A DNA stretch of 64,000 nt from Candidatus Obscuribacterales bacterium (GCA_949127735.1 CASBPX010000065.1:1-64000); one strand, 5' to 3'; positions 17,868 to 27,303 are shown, counted from the stretch's first letter. A program made the numbers and translations. The notes: generated by a model not told the origin, from the letters alone.

Positions 17868-19160
17868 TTAGTGTGTTCGATTTAAGAGAAGATCTACTTG
17901 TTTTTGTACCGCAACAGTCCGTGGGTGTGTCGCCCCTAGCTGTTTCGCTCTAAAGGCAAGAATGTTTTGCAGCACGTCGCTTGCGAGCTTCACCCTGCCG
18001 GTGGCTGCATATATTTCGGCAAGGACGCACCCGCTGTCGGTCCATCCTGTATTTCTCAGACCATTAGCTCGTAATTCGACATCATAAGCTTCAAGAGCAA
18101 GTGTTTCCGCTTCAGAATATCTGTGCTGCGCAAGAAGAATTTGTGATAATTCGTGCAGGCTTTCAGCCAAATCTGGGTTGTTTCTATTGAGTATTTTTCT
18201 TCTGATAGAGACAGATTCTCGAGCCAGGGCCTCGGCCTCATCGTATTTTTTTTGCTCTCTACAAATTCGAGCAAGACTTCTCAAATTTCGAGCGATAGGG
18301 TCGCTGTCTGTTTTAGCAAGGCTGTCGTTGATTTTCAAAGCTCGACGCAAGAATGGCTCAGCTTCGTTGAATTTCTCAGCATCCAAAAGTACGCAACCCA
18401 TATTATTCAAATATAGCGCTTGAACACGGCACTCGTGGTTATGTTGTTTTTCCGCGAAATTCAGCGCCTTCTCACTCAGGGCGATGGCTTCCTTGTATCG
18501 GCCTGCACGATTGGCAAGTATGGCCATGTCAGTGTACAGGCACGCAGCATCATGAGAGTCGAAAGCAATGTTTTTGCTAATCACTGTTGCTTTTTTTAAG
18601 AGATTGTCGGCTTCAGCAAAGCGTTCTTCATCAGTATAGACATTCGCTAAGCCACGCAGGTTGGAAAGCACTGCCATGCTGTTTTCGCCATGCTGTTTTC
18701 GAGAAAGCGCTAGAGACTTCTCAAAGTATGTGCGTGCTTGATCTAAACGCCCTGAACAGGCATAAATAAAGGCAAGCTGATATTGATAGGCGGCAACATA
18801 AGTTTGGTCAAAAGCGGCATTAGCACTGGCAAGCGCTAGATAACGTACCAGGAGCGGCTCTGCCGCTTTGATGTTGTCGCAGAACAGATAGTGATTAATC
18901 AAATGTTTGTAGCTTTCAGAAACACGCCGATCGACGACGTCAAATTTTTGCGCTCTTTTCAGCGCTTTTTTCCAATATCGCTCGGCATCTTCATAGTTAT
19001 GACTTGCAACCGCAGCTTGACCACGATTTGTTGCCGAGACCCACCTTATATTGTCTCGCAATATCAATGTGCAGTGAATCGAACAAGCCAGCGCCACTGT
19101 AACTCTCAACCAGTTTTGTCGTGGTAGAAGATTGGATATTTTCAAAAATGCTGCAGGCAT
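17868..19160 (-). CDS. Membrane-anchored TPR protein, cluster copy 2
   Basis: A 430-aa protein with an N-terminal hydrophobic segment (LRVTVALACSIHCTLI) and around eight TPRs of the kinesin-light-chain/nephrocystin type. Examples are LSNLRGLANVYTDEERFAEAD, YLNNMGCVLLDAEKFNEAEPFLRRAL and RNLRSLARICREQKKYDEAEAL. It has the longest and most regular repeat array in the cluster. It is 26 bp downstream of TPR copy 3 and 12 bp upstream of the VirB4-like gene, so it is part of one transcript with both. Confidence 0.8.
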   Translation of the reverse strand: MPAAFLKISNLLPRQNWLRVTVALACSIHCTLILRDNIRWVSATNRGQAAVASHNYEDAERYWKKALKRAQKFDVVDRRVSESYKHLINHYLFCDNIKAAEPLLVRYLALASANAAFDQTYVAAYQYQLAFIYACSGRLDQARTYFEKSLALSRKQHGENSMAVLSNLRGLANVYTDEERFAEADNLLKKATVISKNIAFDSHDAACLYTDMAILANRAGRYKEAIALSEKALNFAEKQHNHECRVQALYLNNMGCVLLDAEKFNEAEPFLRRALKINDSLAKTDSDPIARNLRSLARICREQKKYDEAEALARESVSIRRKILNRNNPDLAESLHELSQILLAQHRYSEAETLALEAYDVELRANGLRNTGWTDSGCVLAEIYAATGRVKLASDVLQNILAFRAKQLGATHPRTVAVQKQVDLLLNRTH

Positions 19161-19186
19161 ATCACCGCCAAATGTCGAAGGCTAAA

Positions 19187-19927
19187 TTACCTATTTAAAT
19201 CCGGTGCGAACGAGAGTTTTAAGTAATTCTGATACGGGTCATTATCATGCTTTTCAGAATTTCCAATTTGTAATTTAAAACTGCCTGGTTTCCGTTGGGC
19301 CAGCACAGCGAGGACCGCAGCCGGACGACCATGTTCCACGTAAAAAGTAGCCAAATTTTGGACGCTGATTGATAAGTTAATTTCCCAACCGGCCGGAGCT
19401 TGTTCCCAGATGGCAATTATGCGTTTGAAAGTTGCTTCCGCTTGGACCGGTTGTTTGTTGTGCGTATAGCTCACGGCCAGATCGAGTAGAGTCTCAGTCA
19501 GTCTTAAATCATGCTCTGGTAAAGTCTTTTCGCTCAACGCCTCAATCTTTTCAAAGAGTACGACTGCTTTTTTGTATTTCTTTTCATACAGATACACGTT
19601 GGCCAGTGATTGCATCGTATCAATCACGCAAAAGGGGGCAGCGTTGAATTTATTGGTTTCCTCAAGAGCAGCTGCATAATCTTGTTCAGCCAGCCTGTAT
19701 TTTTTAGCGGCACAGTGGGCGTCGCCAGCGGCCATACATTTAAGGTAGAAATTGCCCTGACTAAAGTGATGAGAATGAGCCACCCCGGCAGGCACGATTT
19801 CAGGCGGGGGCGCCTCAACTTGCTCAGAAGGCAGACCAATCACGAAGACTCCACCAATAATGAGCCCCAGGCGCAAGCAGTACAGTTGGGACTTTCTGTA
19901 TGGAGTATTAACTGCACAACCATTCAT
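19187..19927 (-). CDS. TPR protein, cluster copy 3 (short)
   Basis: This 246-aa protein has a hydrophobic N-terminal segment (LYCLRLGLIIGGVFVIGL) and TPRs like those of copies 1 and 4: EQDYAAALEETNKFN, ETLLDLAVSYTHNKQPVQAEATFKR, IIAIWEQA and ISVQNLATFYVEHGR. It ends soon after the last block with an unrelated tail, where its paralogues continue for 100-200 residues, so it looks C-terminally truncated. It lies 26 bp upstream of TPR copy 2. Confidence 0.7.
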   Translation of the reverse strand: MNGCAVNTPYRKSQLYCLRLGLIIGGVFVIGLPSEQVEAPPPEIVPAGVAHSHHFSQGNFYLKCMAAGDAHCAAKKYRLAEQDYAAALEETNKFNAAPFCVIDTMQSLANVYLYEKKYKKAVVLFEKIEALSEKTLPEHDLRLTETLLDLAVSYTHNKQPVQAEATFKRIIAIWEQAPAGWEINLSISVQNLATFYVEHGRPAAVLAVLAQRKPGSFKLQIGNSEKHDNDPYQNYLKLSFAPDLNR

Positions 19928-20125
19928 GGTTTTACCGCCGAGTGAAGGCTTAAGCGTACTTTCCCCGAAAGGTTGTGCGCCAATATTTCAACCCGACCAA
20001 GGGCTGAAGCTGAACTAGTAAAAAACATCCACCTCTATTATATCGAGCCAGGGGTGCTTGGCAAGTTATTTCGCTAGCGCCAGTGACCGTTTACTCAGCC
20101 TGGCGTCGCTTAGCCGTTCAAGCGA

Positions 20126-21295
20126 TTATCTATGGTAAAGAAAATCGATTGATTGGAGCTTGCCTCTAGAGCCGTCAGGGCTATCAACGCAGTATTGTTC
20201 ATAGAATGCTTCCTGAAAATTAGAGTCAGCTTCCGTCGGTGCCGGAATTTCGTCGCATGCAGACTTCCATATCTTTCGCATATCAACAGCCAGCTGGTTT
20301 AGCTTTTTTGATAGAGCCGTGTCCCCAGCTTTTTGAGACAGTTTTGCGATGCCTTCAAAATCTCCTGCATATAAGTATGGCTGCGGATGATCACTGGATG
20401 ACCTCATGAAAAGATCTGCAATTCGTCTGACTAATGGTTTAGCTTTTTGAAATTCTCCATTACTGATGTAGAGCTCAGATAGGTCACACATCGCCGTGCA
20501 TTGAGTATCGGCTCCAAAGTCTTGCGTCTCAAGCATAGCTATGGTGCGTAAAATTAAAGGTTCGGTGTCTTTGAAATCGCTCGATGAATAGGTGTTGATC
20601 AAATCTTTGAGGGAAAAGTAAAGCCGCACTTGATCACTATAAAGCTTACTATCTATTGAAGCGATCAGGCGTATAAGCAGAGGTCTGGCCTCTTTTTCAC
20701 GCCCATGTAGCATATAAAAAGTGGCCAAATTACGCAGGCTAATTTCGACATTGTCTGAGTAATCAGCTTTTTCCCAGATCGATAGCATGCGTTTAAAGGC
20801 TGACTCAGCCAAGACGGTTTCTCCACAGTGGTCGTAGGCAATTGCCAAATTGAGCAAGCTATAAGTTGTATCAGGTTGCCCTGGCCCGTAAAATTTTTCT
20901 CGGTTGAGAGCGATGCGTCGGTAGTAAGGAAGTGCCTCCTCAAACTTTCCTTGAGAGGCATATGCACTCGCCAGCCCGTGTGTCGCTTGCAGCAAATCTT
21001 TTTCAGTCAGGCTGAATTTTTCTGCTTTTACGAGAGCAGCTAAGTATTCGCTGGCTGCCATTTCATAATCACAGCATTTGTAGTTAGATTCTCCCATGTC
21101 CATGTGCTGACGATAGACCGCATGATTTCGCGTCAGAAGATCATTTTGTTCTAGCCTTGCTCTTTGCTCCGCCAGGGAGCGAACATTGTGCTGATGGTAG
21201 GCACACCAAATTCCCAGAATTATCAAAATCATTCCGGCCGCATAAAATTTGAAAGAGAGCCTTTCAGCTCGAAGAAAAATTCCAATCATTTTCAT
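20126..21295 (-). CDS. Membrane-anchored TPR protein, cluster copy 4
   Basis: The track begins at GTG 21334. I prefer ATG 21295 (or 21289, which has AGG at better spacing), just before the membrane segment FYAAGMILIILGIWCAY. The TPRs include ATHGLASAYASQGKFEEALPYY, YSLLNLAIAYDHCGETVLAESAFKR, MLSIWEKA and ISLRNLATFYMLHGREKEARPLL, the blocks shared with copies 1 and 3. The C-terminus diverges. It is the first gene of the TPR cluster, with 198 bp to copy 3. Confidence 0.78.
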   Translation of the reverse strand: MKMIGIFLRAERLSFKFYAAGMILIILGIWCAYHQHNVRSLAEQRARLEQNDLLTRNHAVYRQHMDMGESNYKCCDYEMAASEYLAALVKAEKFSLTEKDLLQATHGLASAYASQGKFEEALPYYRRIALNREKFYGPGQPDTTYSLLNLAIAYDHCGETVLAESAFKRMLSIWEKADYSDNVEISLRNLATFYMLHGREKEARPLLIRLIASIDSKLYSDQVRLYFSLKDLINTYSSSDFKDTEPLILRTIAMLETQDFGADTQCTAMCDLSELYISNGEFQKAKPLVRRIADLFMRSSSDHPQPYLYAGDFEGIAKLSQKAGDTALSKKLNQLAVDMRKIWKSACDEIPAPTEADSNFQEAFYEQYCVDSPDGSRGKLQSIDFLYHR

Positions 21296-21371
21296 TACCT
21301 GCGCGAGAAGTATTGTCTCGAAGCCGGTGGGCACGAGAGCGAGTTAGTCGATTGATAGTAATTTGTGTTAC

Positions 21372-21396
21372 CTCGGACTTGCCTGAGCAGTCCGAG
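21372..21396. terminator. Stem-loop between the 21539 gene and TPR copy 4
   Basis: CTCGGACT and AGTCCGAG form a perfect 8-bp stem with a 9-base loop. It lies 140 bp downstream of the minus-strand gene at 21539. No clear T-run follows on either strand, so the terminator role is uncertain. Confidence 0.4.
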
Positions 21397-21538
21397 CTTT
21401 CATTGTATGGAAAAGCGCTATCTTGACAAGTTATTTCTACTACTGGTTGGTCCCCGCTGGCCCTGACTGGTTGTAACACCATTGGTACGTCAAGGCACCG
21501 GCACCGGCGGCGACACTAATCCTACTTCAGCGATCAAT

Positions 21539-22774
21539 CTATTCGAAAACTATGTCTTTTTCTTCTTTCTTAGGCACTACGGCCGCTTTCTTTTCTGCTG
21601 ATGGCGACGGTGGCAAAGAACGCTTTAGTTTTTCGAGAACGCGATGAATATTTTCTGGTTTTAACAGTTGATCATCTTTGACCAGATATTTAGGTAGCTG
21701 TCCGCCGTGAAGTTCTTGAGCTTCTTCCTTCAGAAGTTTGGTCAAGATTTTTAGTTGTTTCTCTTCCATGTCGGTATGGTTATTAGTCTTCAATCCAAGA
21801 ATATTTTCGGCGACTTGATAATAGCCACCACCTTTAATGACGCGACCCAGCTTCTCGACATCAGCAGTGGGTGTTAATATCTTCTGTTCTTCCTTAATCT
21901 GTTCTGCCAGCTTAGTTTTTTCTGTTTCTAATTTTTCATTGTAATTGTTGATATCTTTAAAATGTTTTTGTTTGTTCGCCACGTCGTCATCAGCTGCCGC
22001 TTTGCCTAATTCTGCTTGATTTTTTGCCCGTGCCAGCGGCACCAGCAATTTTCTGTCTGCTGCATTTAGTGTTTCGTGCTTTTTAATTCCGCGTTCGATA
22101 GATTCTTGATCAAAGTATGGTTTGCCGCTCCATGTGCGGCTATCAGTGTAATCATTGGCTGTGTAATGCACCGGAGTGGTGCTGCGGCCACGGCCGCCGG
22201 CTGGCCTGGTGGTGTCATAGAATGTTCCCATCAAATTTTTAGCAGCATCGCGCACTGCTTGAGATTTGTTCAAGTCGAATGCCAGGCTAGCTACGTCAGC
22301 CTTGTCTAAAATGTCTGTTTTCAGCGCACCACATAAGGTGGCAAAATCTTTCTTCACTTGCTCATCTTGTTTGATGCGTCCATCGATGCGTGCTTGTAAC
22401 GGATCTGCTTTTGCCGCAGCAGCATCAAACTTGTCACTCGCCACCTTTGGTGCCGTTCTTGAATCGGTCACTAATTTCGCAGCCCCGTCCACGTCACCGG
22501 GAGCAAAGCTCTCAAGCTTTTTCAATTTTTCGTGATCAACGTCCAGGCGTGTTTTGACTGCACCAAAATCAATGAAGGTTGCGCCTTCAGGTAGTACTCC
22601 GCTTTTTACCAGCTTATCTAGCGCTTCTGGTTTGGCACTGCCGCCATAAAACTTACCCTGTATGTCATCCAATAACTTCTGGCCCGCCATGGCGCTGTCT
22701 ATTGCTGCTTTGTCTAAAGGGGCCAGGGCTCTGTCTTGATTGTGAATTGCTTCTTGCGGTTTAGAGTTGGTCAT
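21539..22774 (-). CDS. Large charged soluble protein with a LysM-like C-terminal segment
   Basis: A 411-aa protein rich in Lys, Asp, Ala and Glu, without a signal peptide or membrane segment. Long parts are predicted coiled coil (NEKLETEKTKLAEQIKEEQK). Near residues 310-385 there is GRVIKGGGYYQVAENILGL, followed later by LPKYLVKDDQLLKPENI. This looks like a divergent LysM-type module (glycine, then YxVAxxIL, then a closing turn). That reading is tentative. It is divergent from the 23021 gene and probably alone in its transcript. Confidence 0.65.
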   Translation of the reverse strand: MTNSKPQEAIHNQDRALAPLDKAAIDSAMAGQKLLDDIQGKFYGGSAKPEALDKLVKSGVLPEGATFIDFGAVKTRLDVDHEKLKKLESFAPGDVDGAAKLVTDSRTAPKVASDKFDAAAAKADPLQARIDGRIKQDEQVKKDFATLCGALKTDILDKADVASLAFDLNKSQAVRDAAKNLMGTFYDTTRPAGGRGRSTTPVHYTANDYTDSRTWSGKPYFDQESIERGIKKHETLNAADRKLLVPLARAKNQAELGKAAADDDVANKQKHFKDINNYNEKLETEKTKLAEQIKEEQKILTPTADVEKLGRVIKGGGYYQVAENILGLKTNNHTDMEEKQLKILTKLLKEEAQELHGGQLPKYLVKDDQLLKPENIHRVLEKLKRSLPPSPSAEKKAAVVPKKEEKDIVFE

Positions 22775-23020
22775 ACTGGCGTTCTCCAGTTTTCGACGAC
22801 AGAAGACCTGAAGTCGTTAGGCATAAAAACCATAAGTGTTGGCAGTGTCTTAGTCGGGGGGGACAAAACTGCAGCTTTATCGAAGTTACTCGCTTTACCG
22901 GGGGTGAGGAAATATATACGCCTTGTCGAGTTTTTTGGCATTGCCAGCCGGTCTTATTCTCGATTAGGATTGATATGATGATGTTGTCTTTAACTAAGTT
23001 GTTCTGTTGAAGGGGCAAGG

Positions 23021-23764
23021 TTGTTTAAATCGATATTTTTTCGCCTCTGCATCATTTGTATTCTCCTACTTATCAGTTTTACTGGAGAGCATTTCGCCGT
23101 TGCGGCAGAAAGTAAATTGCATTTTGGTATCAGGCCGAGGACGATTGAAGCACCCAGCAAATTTTCTTATCGGCTTTTCCCTCAAGAAAAGCTGGCGTTT
23201 GATTTTGTTGTAGCGAGGCCATCTATTAAAAATAAACGAGTTGTTCTTTGCATTCCCGCTGCATTCACTATGCAAGACGGAACCATTGATGGCCTCTGCA
23301 TCATCAATGGTGTAAAGCTAAATGGTCCTGTTAACAAAGAACTCGGTGGCGCCATGATTATAGAAAGGGGTAATGCTCGATTGCTTTCTACGAACAAAGG
23401 CGCCATTCTGAACAAAAACTTTCTGAACATTGTCAAAGCAAAAAAAGCATCAATGTTTCAACAGTTTCTGATTGTACAAAATGGTACACCGGCATCTTTT
23501 AGAGACCAGAGCAAGTTTCAGAGGCGTGCTGTTTGCCAAAGTAAACACGGCGCTTTTTTAATGGTCGAAAGTGAGAGCCCTGTGACTTTTATGACATTCA
23601 ATAGCGACCTCGCCTCGATTGGTATGGTGAACGCAATCTATCTCGATATGGGCTCTTGGGATGAAGGCTGGTATCGTGATGCCACCAGTGGTACCGTGGT
23701 CACAATTGGATTAAATAGGTCACGCACTGAGAGCCAGAGTAACTGGCTGCTACTAAAAAAATAA
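23021..23764 (+). CDS. Secreted phosphodiester-glycosidase-like protein
   Basis: It starts at TTG 23021 with GAAGGGG upstream and opens with a signal peptide (CIICILLLISFTGEHFAVA). The fold markers resemble the phosphodiester glycosidase (NAGPA/DUF2233-type) domain: CIPAAFTMQDGTIDGLCIING, a Gly/Asn middle, then FQRRAVCQSKHGAFLMVES and GMVNAIYLDMGSWDEGWY. The last corresponds to the family's NALNLDGGxS motif but has MGSW in place of GGGS, so activity is doubtful. Such proteins cleave sugar phosphodiesters outside the cell. The next gene starts 23 bp later. Confidence 0.6.
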   Translation: MFKSIFFRLCIICILLLISFTGEHFAVAAESKLHFGIRPRTIEAPSKFSYRLFPQEKLAFDFVVARPSIKNKRVVLCIPAAFTMQDGTIDGLCIINGVKLNGPVNKELGGAMIIERGNARLLSTNKGAILNKNFLNIVKAKKASMFQQFLIVQNGTPASFRDQSKFQRRAVCQSKHGAFLMVESESPVTFMTFNSDLASIGMVNAIYLDMGSWDEGWYRDATSGTVVTIGLNRSRTESQSNWLLLKK

Positions 23765-23787
23765 CGTTGGAACGAGGGTTTTGATAA

Positions 23788-24555
23788 ATGACCGTTAAGC
23801 CACAAACAATTAACTGGTATGAGAAGTTCTTTCAAGGGATGGCTCTCGATCTTTGGCGCGCAGCTATTCCTATTGAGACAACAGAGGAGGAGCTGGCATT
23901 TTTGCTTCAGACATTAGCTGCTCCTCAAGGGGGAAGGTTGCTCGACGTTCCATGTGGCAATGGCAGGCTCAGTCTGCCGCTGTCTCTTTCGGGCTACAGT
24001 GTTACAGGTGTAGATTTCTGTCAGCCCTTTCTTGATCAAGCTGCCGAATCAGCCCGAGCCCATAAAACGAAAATTGATTATATTCAAGGCGATATGCGTG
24101 CCCTCAAGCTCAAAAATAAATTTGCTGGTGCCTTTTGTATGGGCAACAGTTTCGGCTATTTTGATCGCCCCGGTACGGTCGATTTTCTCAAAGCAGTGGC
24201 TGCTTGCCTGGAATCTAAAGCTCGCCTGGTGATTGATTCTTCTATGGTGGCAGAATGCTTTATTGTCAACGGCGGTGAAAAGGAATGGCTTCAGGTCGGC
24301 GATATGCTCATGCTGGTCGAAAACAATTATGACTGTCGAAAGAGTGCCGTCGAGTCAACTTACACATTTATTCGCGGCAGCGAGAAGCAAGTTAGCAAAG
24401 CCGTGCATTGGATTTATACTTCTGGTGAACTCAGTGACATGCTTGAATCTTCCGGCTTTTCAATTGTAGACATGCTTGCAAATACTGATTTGGAGAATCC
24501 GGAGAAGTTTGAGCTGGGGTCAGAGAGACTGTTGCTGGTGGCAGAAAAGATTTAA
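23788..24555 (+). CDS. Class I SAM-dependent methyltransferase
   Basis: The Rossmann methyltransferase motifs are visible: motif I LLDVPCGNGRLSLPL, motif II VTGVDFCQPFLDQA, a DYIQGDMRAL loop and FAGAFCMGNSFGYFD. At 255 aa it is a stand-alone cytosolic enzyme. The substrate cannot be inferred. It is likely co-transcribed with the secreted glycosidase-like gene and converges with the following secreted-protein gene. Confidence 0.88.
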   Translation: MTVKPQTINWYEKFFQGMALDLWRAAIPIETTEEELAFLLQTLAAPQGGRLLDVPCGNGRLSLPLSLSGYSVTGVDFCQPFLDQAAESARAHKTKIDYIQGDMRALKLKNKFAGAFCMGNSFGYFDRPGTVDFLKAVAACLESKARLVIDSSMVAECFIVNGGEKEWLQVGDMLMLVENNYDCRKSAVESTYTFIRGSEKQVSKAVHWIYTSGELSDMLESSGFSIVDMLANTDLENPEKFELGSERLLLVAEKI

Positions 24556-24586
24556 ATTTTTTAGTTCTAGCAATGATAGCGTTCTT

Positions 24587-25447
24587 TCAGTTGCCCTGGA
24601 GATTTTCTGCTCGACGTTCTTCTCGTTTCGACCGCCGCTCTTCACGAGCAGAGCGGCGAGCACTTAGGCCCGTACCGAGGGTCTGTCCGGCTTGCATTTT
24701 TGAGTCGGCATATTGTTGATCGCTCGATGCATTGCTCGCCTGGTTTTGCGAGCGATTTTCGAGGCGCTCCCCTCGGCGTTCTCGTCTCATATCCATCCGA
24801 CTTTGCCCTCCGCTTTGTGATGCGGAGCTTTTCATTTGTTGCGCGCCTTGCGGACCTTCAGCATAGGGTTGTTGTCCGTATGGAACCTGTTGCTGCCACT
24901 GGTTCAAGTGTGCGCTGGTCTGAGGGCTCGGCGTAACAAACTGCTTATTGCCGCCCGGAGCCATGTAACTATACTGTCCGGCTCCTTCCATGTTTATTGG
25001 CGTGCCGTAAGGAATGCCGTTAAACCCACCAGCGTAGGCGGGCGTGGAGCTATAAAACGACTGCGCTGGTGGCATCATTTGTGGTGGCACGCCCGCGCCT
25101 CCTGACTGTGCGTTGATCTGGCTTTGCGCCGCTTCAAGTTGCTCAGGAGTGACTGCTACTTGCTGACCGTTCATTGCGGTGTACCAGAAGCGGTTAGCCG
25201 AATCGTGGTAGACGGATACCTGAGCTGCATTCGGTGCGATCACCAGTCCCGGCACAGTCACCTGTTTACCTGAAGGGGTGACTAAATATTGATTGCCGTC
25301 AGGCTTGCGCACGACCGGATAAATTGTCATGCTAATGCCGCCATTACCTGCCTGATTTACAGGCTGTGCCTCTGTTTCTAGAGGCAAAAAGGTTAAAGCC
25401 GCCATTGATAGAAATATAGCGATGCTCTGCGAAAGTTTCATTGTCAA
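24587..25447 (-). CDS. Secreted Gln-rich low-complexity protein
   Basis: A signal peptide (SQSIAIFLSMAALTFLPLETEA) is followed by a region with strand-like repeats (YLVTPSGKQVTVPGL, FWYTAMNGQQVAVTPEQL). Then comes a Pro/Gln/Gly-rich region and a C-terminus dominated by Arg, Glu and Gln (RRERRGERLENRSQNQ). There is no catalytic motif. It probably resides in the envelope and is last in a three-gene minus-strand operon starting at 27029. Confidence 0.7.
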   Translation of the reverse strand: MTMKLSQSIAIFLSMAALTFLPLETEAQPVNQAGNGGISMTIYPVVRKPDGNQYLVTPSGKQVTVPGLVIAPNAAQVSVYHDSANRFWYTAMNGQQVAVTPEQLEAAQSQINAQSGGAGVPPQMMPPAQSFYSSTPAYAGGFNGIPYGTPINMEGAGQYSYMAPGGNKQFVTPSPQTSAHLNQWQQQVPYGQQPYAEGPQGAQQMKSSASQSGGQSRMDMRRERRGERLENRSQNQASNASSDQQYADSKMQAGQTLGTGLSARRSAREERRSKREERRAENLQGN

Positions 25448-25474
25448 TTCTCCGAATCGTGCACAATTTGATAT

Positions 25475-26227
25475 TTACTTAGTTACCTGACCGGCTGCAG
25501 CTGAATTACTGGTCGCACGATCATCTTTCTTATATTCTTCGATTGAAATCAAAGCGGCTTGATAGCGAATTTTCTCTAACTCTTCAGCGCGTTGGAAAAT
25601 ATTCAAAGCCGCATTAGCAATGATGGCATTGGCTCCCGCGTCCTCGTGTTCATCACCAACCGGTAGCGCTCCCTGAACTTGATCTAACGATTTATTGATA
25701 CTGAGCACATCATCACGCCAGGTAGAAAAGATCGGATTGATGCGTTGTTCAATTGCCTTAGAAACTTTGCGACCATTGGTGTCAATGTCGTTAATGTCTT
25801 CGCAGAGCAAATGAACAATTGGTTCGAGGGTGTTAACATAGAGTACAAGCCATTCTTTGCGCGGCGGTAAGTATTTCTTTTTGGCGTCGAGCATTTGCGC
25901 TGTTATTGTCGATGGGCTTTGCTCTAGAGGAGCATCGTTTACTGTCATGCTCGGGCGAGTGGCCTCTAGAAATAGATTGATTGCTTGCTGCTTAAGCTGA
26001 GTCAGGGTCAGTCTGGTATCGCGCAAATCGCTGAGCATTTCATCTGGCGCCATTTGTACGTCATCGCTGATGGTGCGCTTTGGCAAGCGTAGGCTGGTAG
26101 AACTTGTACTTGAACTTGTACTATTAGCATTCGCTTCCGCAGAGAGGGCTGGCGAGTACAATGAGCACATTAGAGATGCAATACTGAGTACGGCAACTCG
26201 GCCAAATAACGTATTAGCTAAAAACAT
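25475..26227 (-). CDS. Secreted helical protein
   Basis: The Met at 26227 has GAGGG upstream and starts a signal peptide (RVAVLSIASLMCSLYSPALS), so I shorten the track ORF by 42 codons. The mature protein begins with a Ser/Thr-rich linker, then charged helices (DTRLTLTQLKQQAINLFLEA). I recognise no family. The neighbours at 24587 and 26253 are also secreted, with gaps of 27 and 25 bp, so they are one operon. Confidence 0.7.
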   Translation of the reverse strand: MFLANTLFGRVAVLSIASLMCSLYSPALSAEANANSTSSSTSSTSLRLPKRTISDDVQMAPDEMLSDLRDTRLTLTQLKQQAINLFLEATRPSMTVNDAPLEQSPSTITAQMLDAKKKYLPPRKEWLVLYVNTLEPIVHLLCEDINDIDTNGRKVSKAIEQRINPIFSTWRDDVLSINKSLDQVQGALPVGDEHEDAGANAIIANAALNIFQRAEELEKIRYQAALISIEEYKKDDRATSNSAAAGQVTK

Positions 26228-26252
26228 CCGATCTTTTCCCTCGAATATACAA

Positions 26253-27029
26253 TTACAGAATAAACAGGCTGTCTGACAGACCTTTGTTGAAATCAAGTTG
26301 GTCAAAGAAGACGAAAGCGTTGGGATGCCCGTTTTTATAAGTGTTCCAGGCAATGGGAATTTTTGTTTTTGCGCTCAGGTAGACCACATGTACGAATGAA
26401 CTTCCAATTATTTGTTCTTCGCCTTTCTTTTCGCGCATCAACAAAACCAGGACAGGCTCTTTAAAGGGTGCTAGTTTAACGGGCGCCGATATGGTCGCCG
26501 CGGCACCACCCGCCACTTGGCGTTTGAGCGACGATGAGAGAGAAAGAAAATCGCTCTCCGCTAAACTGAAACCGGTGGGCAACTTTAGGGTGCGTGAGTC
26601 AGGCTGGAGTGTCATTTTAACCAGGCTCAGTGTGCCACCACCCTTGCCTCTAATGGCACCATCTTTCTGCTTTACCACCACAGATCCGTTGCGATAATCG
26701 AGCGATTTGATCTCGGCACGCAGCAATTCTCTCTGCTTAAACGATAAGTAAGCGCCGCCGAAATCTTTCCATTGGTCGCCTTTGCCTTTCAGTGTAAAAA
26801 GCTGACAAAAACACTGATAGTCGTGCAAATTCGAGGCCGCAGAGCTGAGTGTATCGAGATACGATATGTCTACTGTTGTCTTAGCCAGCTTGTCTACTGT
26901 GGTGCTATCGGGCAAGTTGCTCTCAAGGTCTTGCTTGGTCATGGCAAAAGCAGGGGGGCAGAAAATCGTTGTTGCTAGCACGGTGGCAGTCAACGCCATA
27001 CGTGATAATCGCAGCCGATCGGGAGTCAT
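26253..27029 (-). CDS. Secreted protein of unknown function
   Basis: I start at the Met at 27029 (AAGAGAG upstream), which gives a signal peptide (MALTATVLATTIFCPPAFA). The 258-aa protein looks like a beta-rich extracytoplasmic domain: DYQCFCQLFTLKGKGDQWKDF, KMTLQPDSRTLKLPTGF, FVHVVYLSAKTKIPIAW. The pattern of a short reporter-like strand pair repeated recalls lipid-binding LolA/DUF1571-type proteins, but I am not confident. It is the first gene of the operon ending at 24587. Confidence 0.65.
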   Translation of the reverse strand: MTPDRLRLSRMALTATVLATTIFCPPAFAMTKQDLESNLPDSTTVDKLAKTTVDISYLDTLSSAASNLHDYQCFCQLFTLKGKGDQWKDFGGAYLSFKQRELLRAEIKSLDYRNGSVVVKQKDGAIRGKGGGTLSLVKMTLQPDSRTLKLPTGFSLAESDFLSLSSSLKRQVAGGAAATISAPVKLAPFKEPVLVLLMREKKGEEQIIGSSFVHVVYLSAKTKIPIAWNTYKNGHPNAFVFFDQLDFNKGLSDSLFIL

Positions 27030-27217
27030 GGACACTCTCTTCTCGCGGGGAATACCGGGAAGCAATAAATTTAGCATGTTATGAGCAGATGGCGGAGTGG
27101 AGGTTTAAGGCTGTCAGGTTGCCAGGTGTATAATTGGTAAAAATTGCATATTTTGAGCGCTATATGAAACTAACTTCAGAGTCTTTTTTTTGTATGGTGT
27201 GTTGGACCAGAGCTATT

Positions 27218-27246
27218 GAAAAAACCGAAGGATCCTTCGGTTTTTC
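27218..27246 (-). terminator. Strong palindromic terminator after sulP
   Basis: A perfect palindrome CCGAAGGATCCTTCGG is flanked by A6 and T5 (AAAAAACCGAAGG..CCTTCGGTTTTT). It works on both strands and lies 58 bp past the stop of the SulP gene. Confidence 0.9.
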
Positions 27247-27303
27247 TTTGAACCTGTTTTTCTCTAAGGCGAGTAGAGAGCCGTAACGCTACTTTTTGTA
27301 AAT

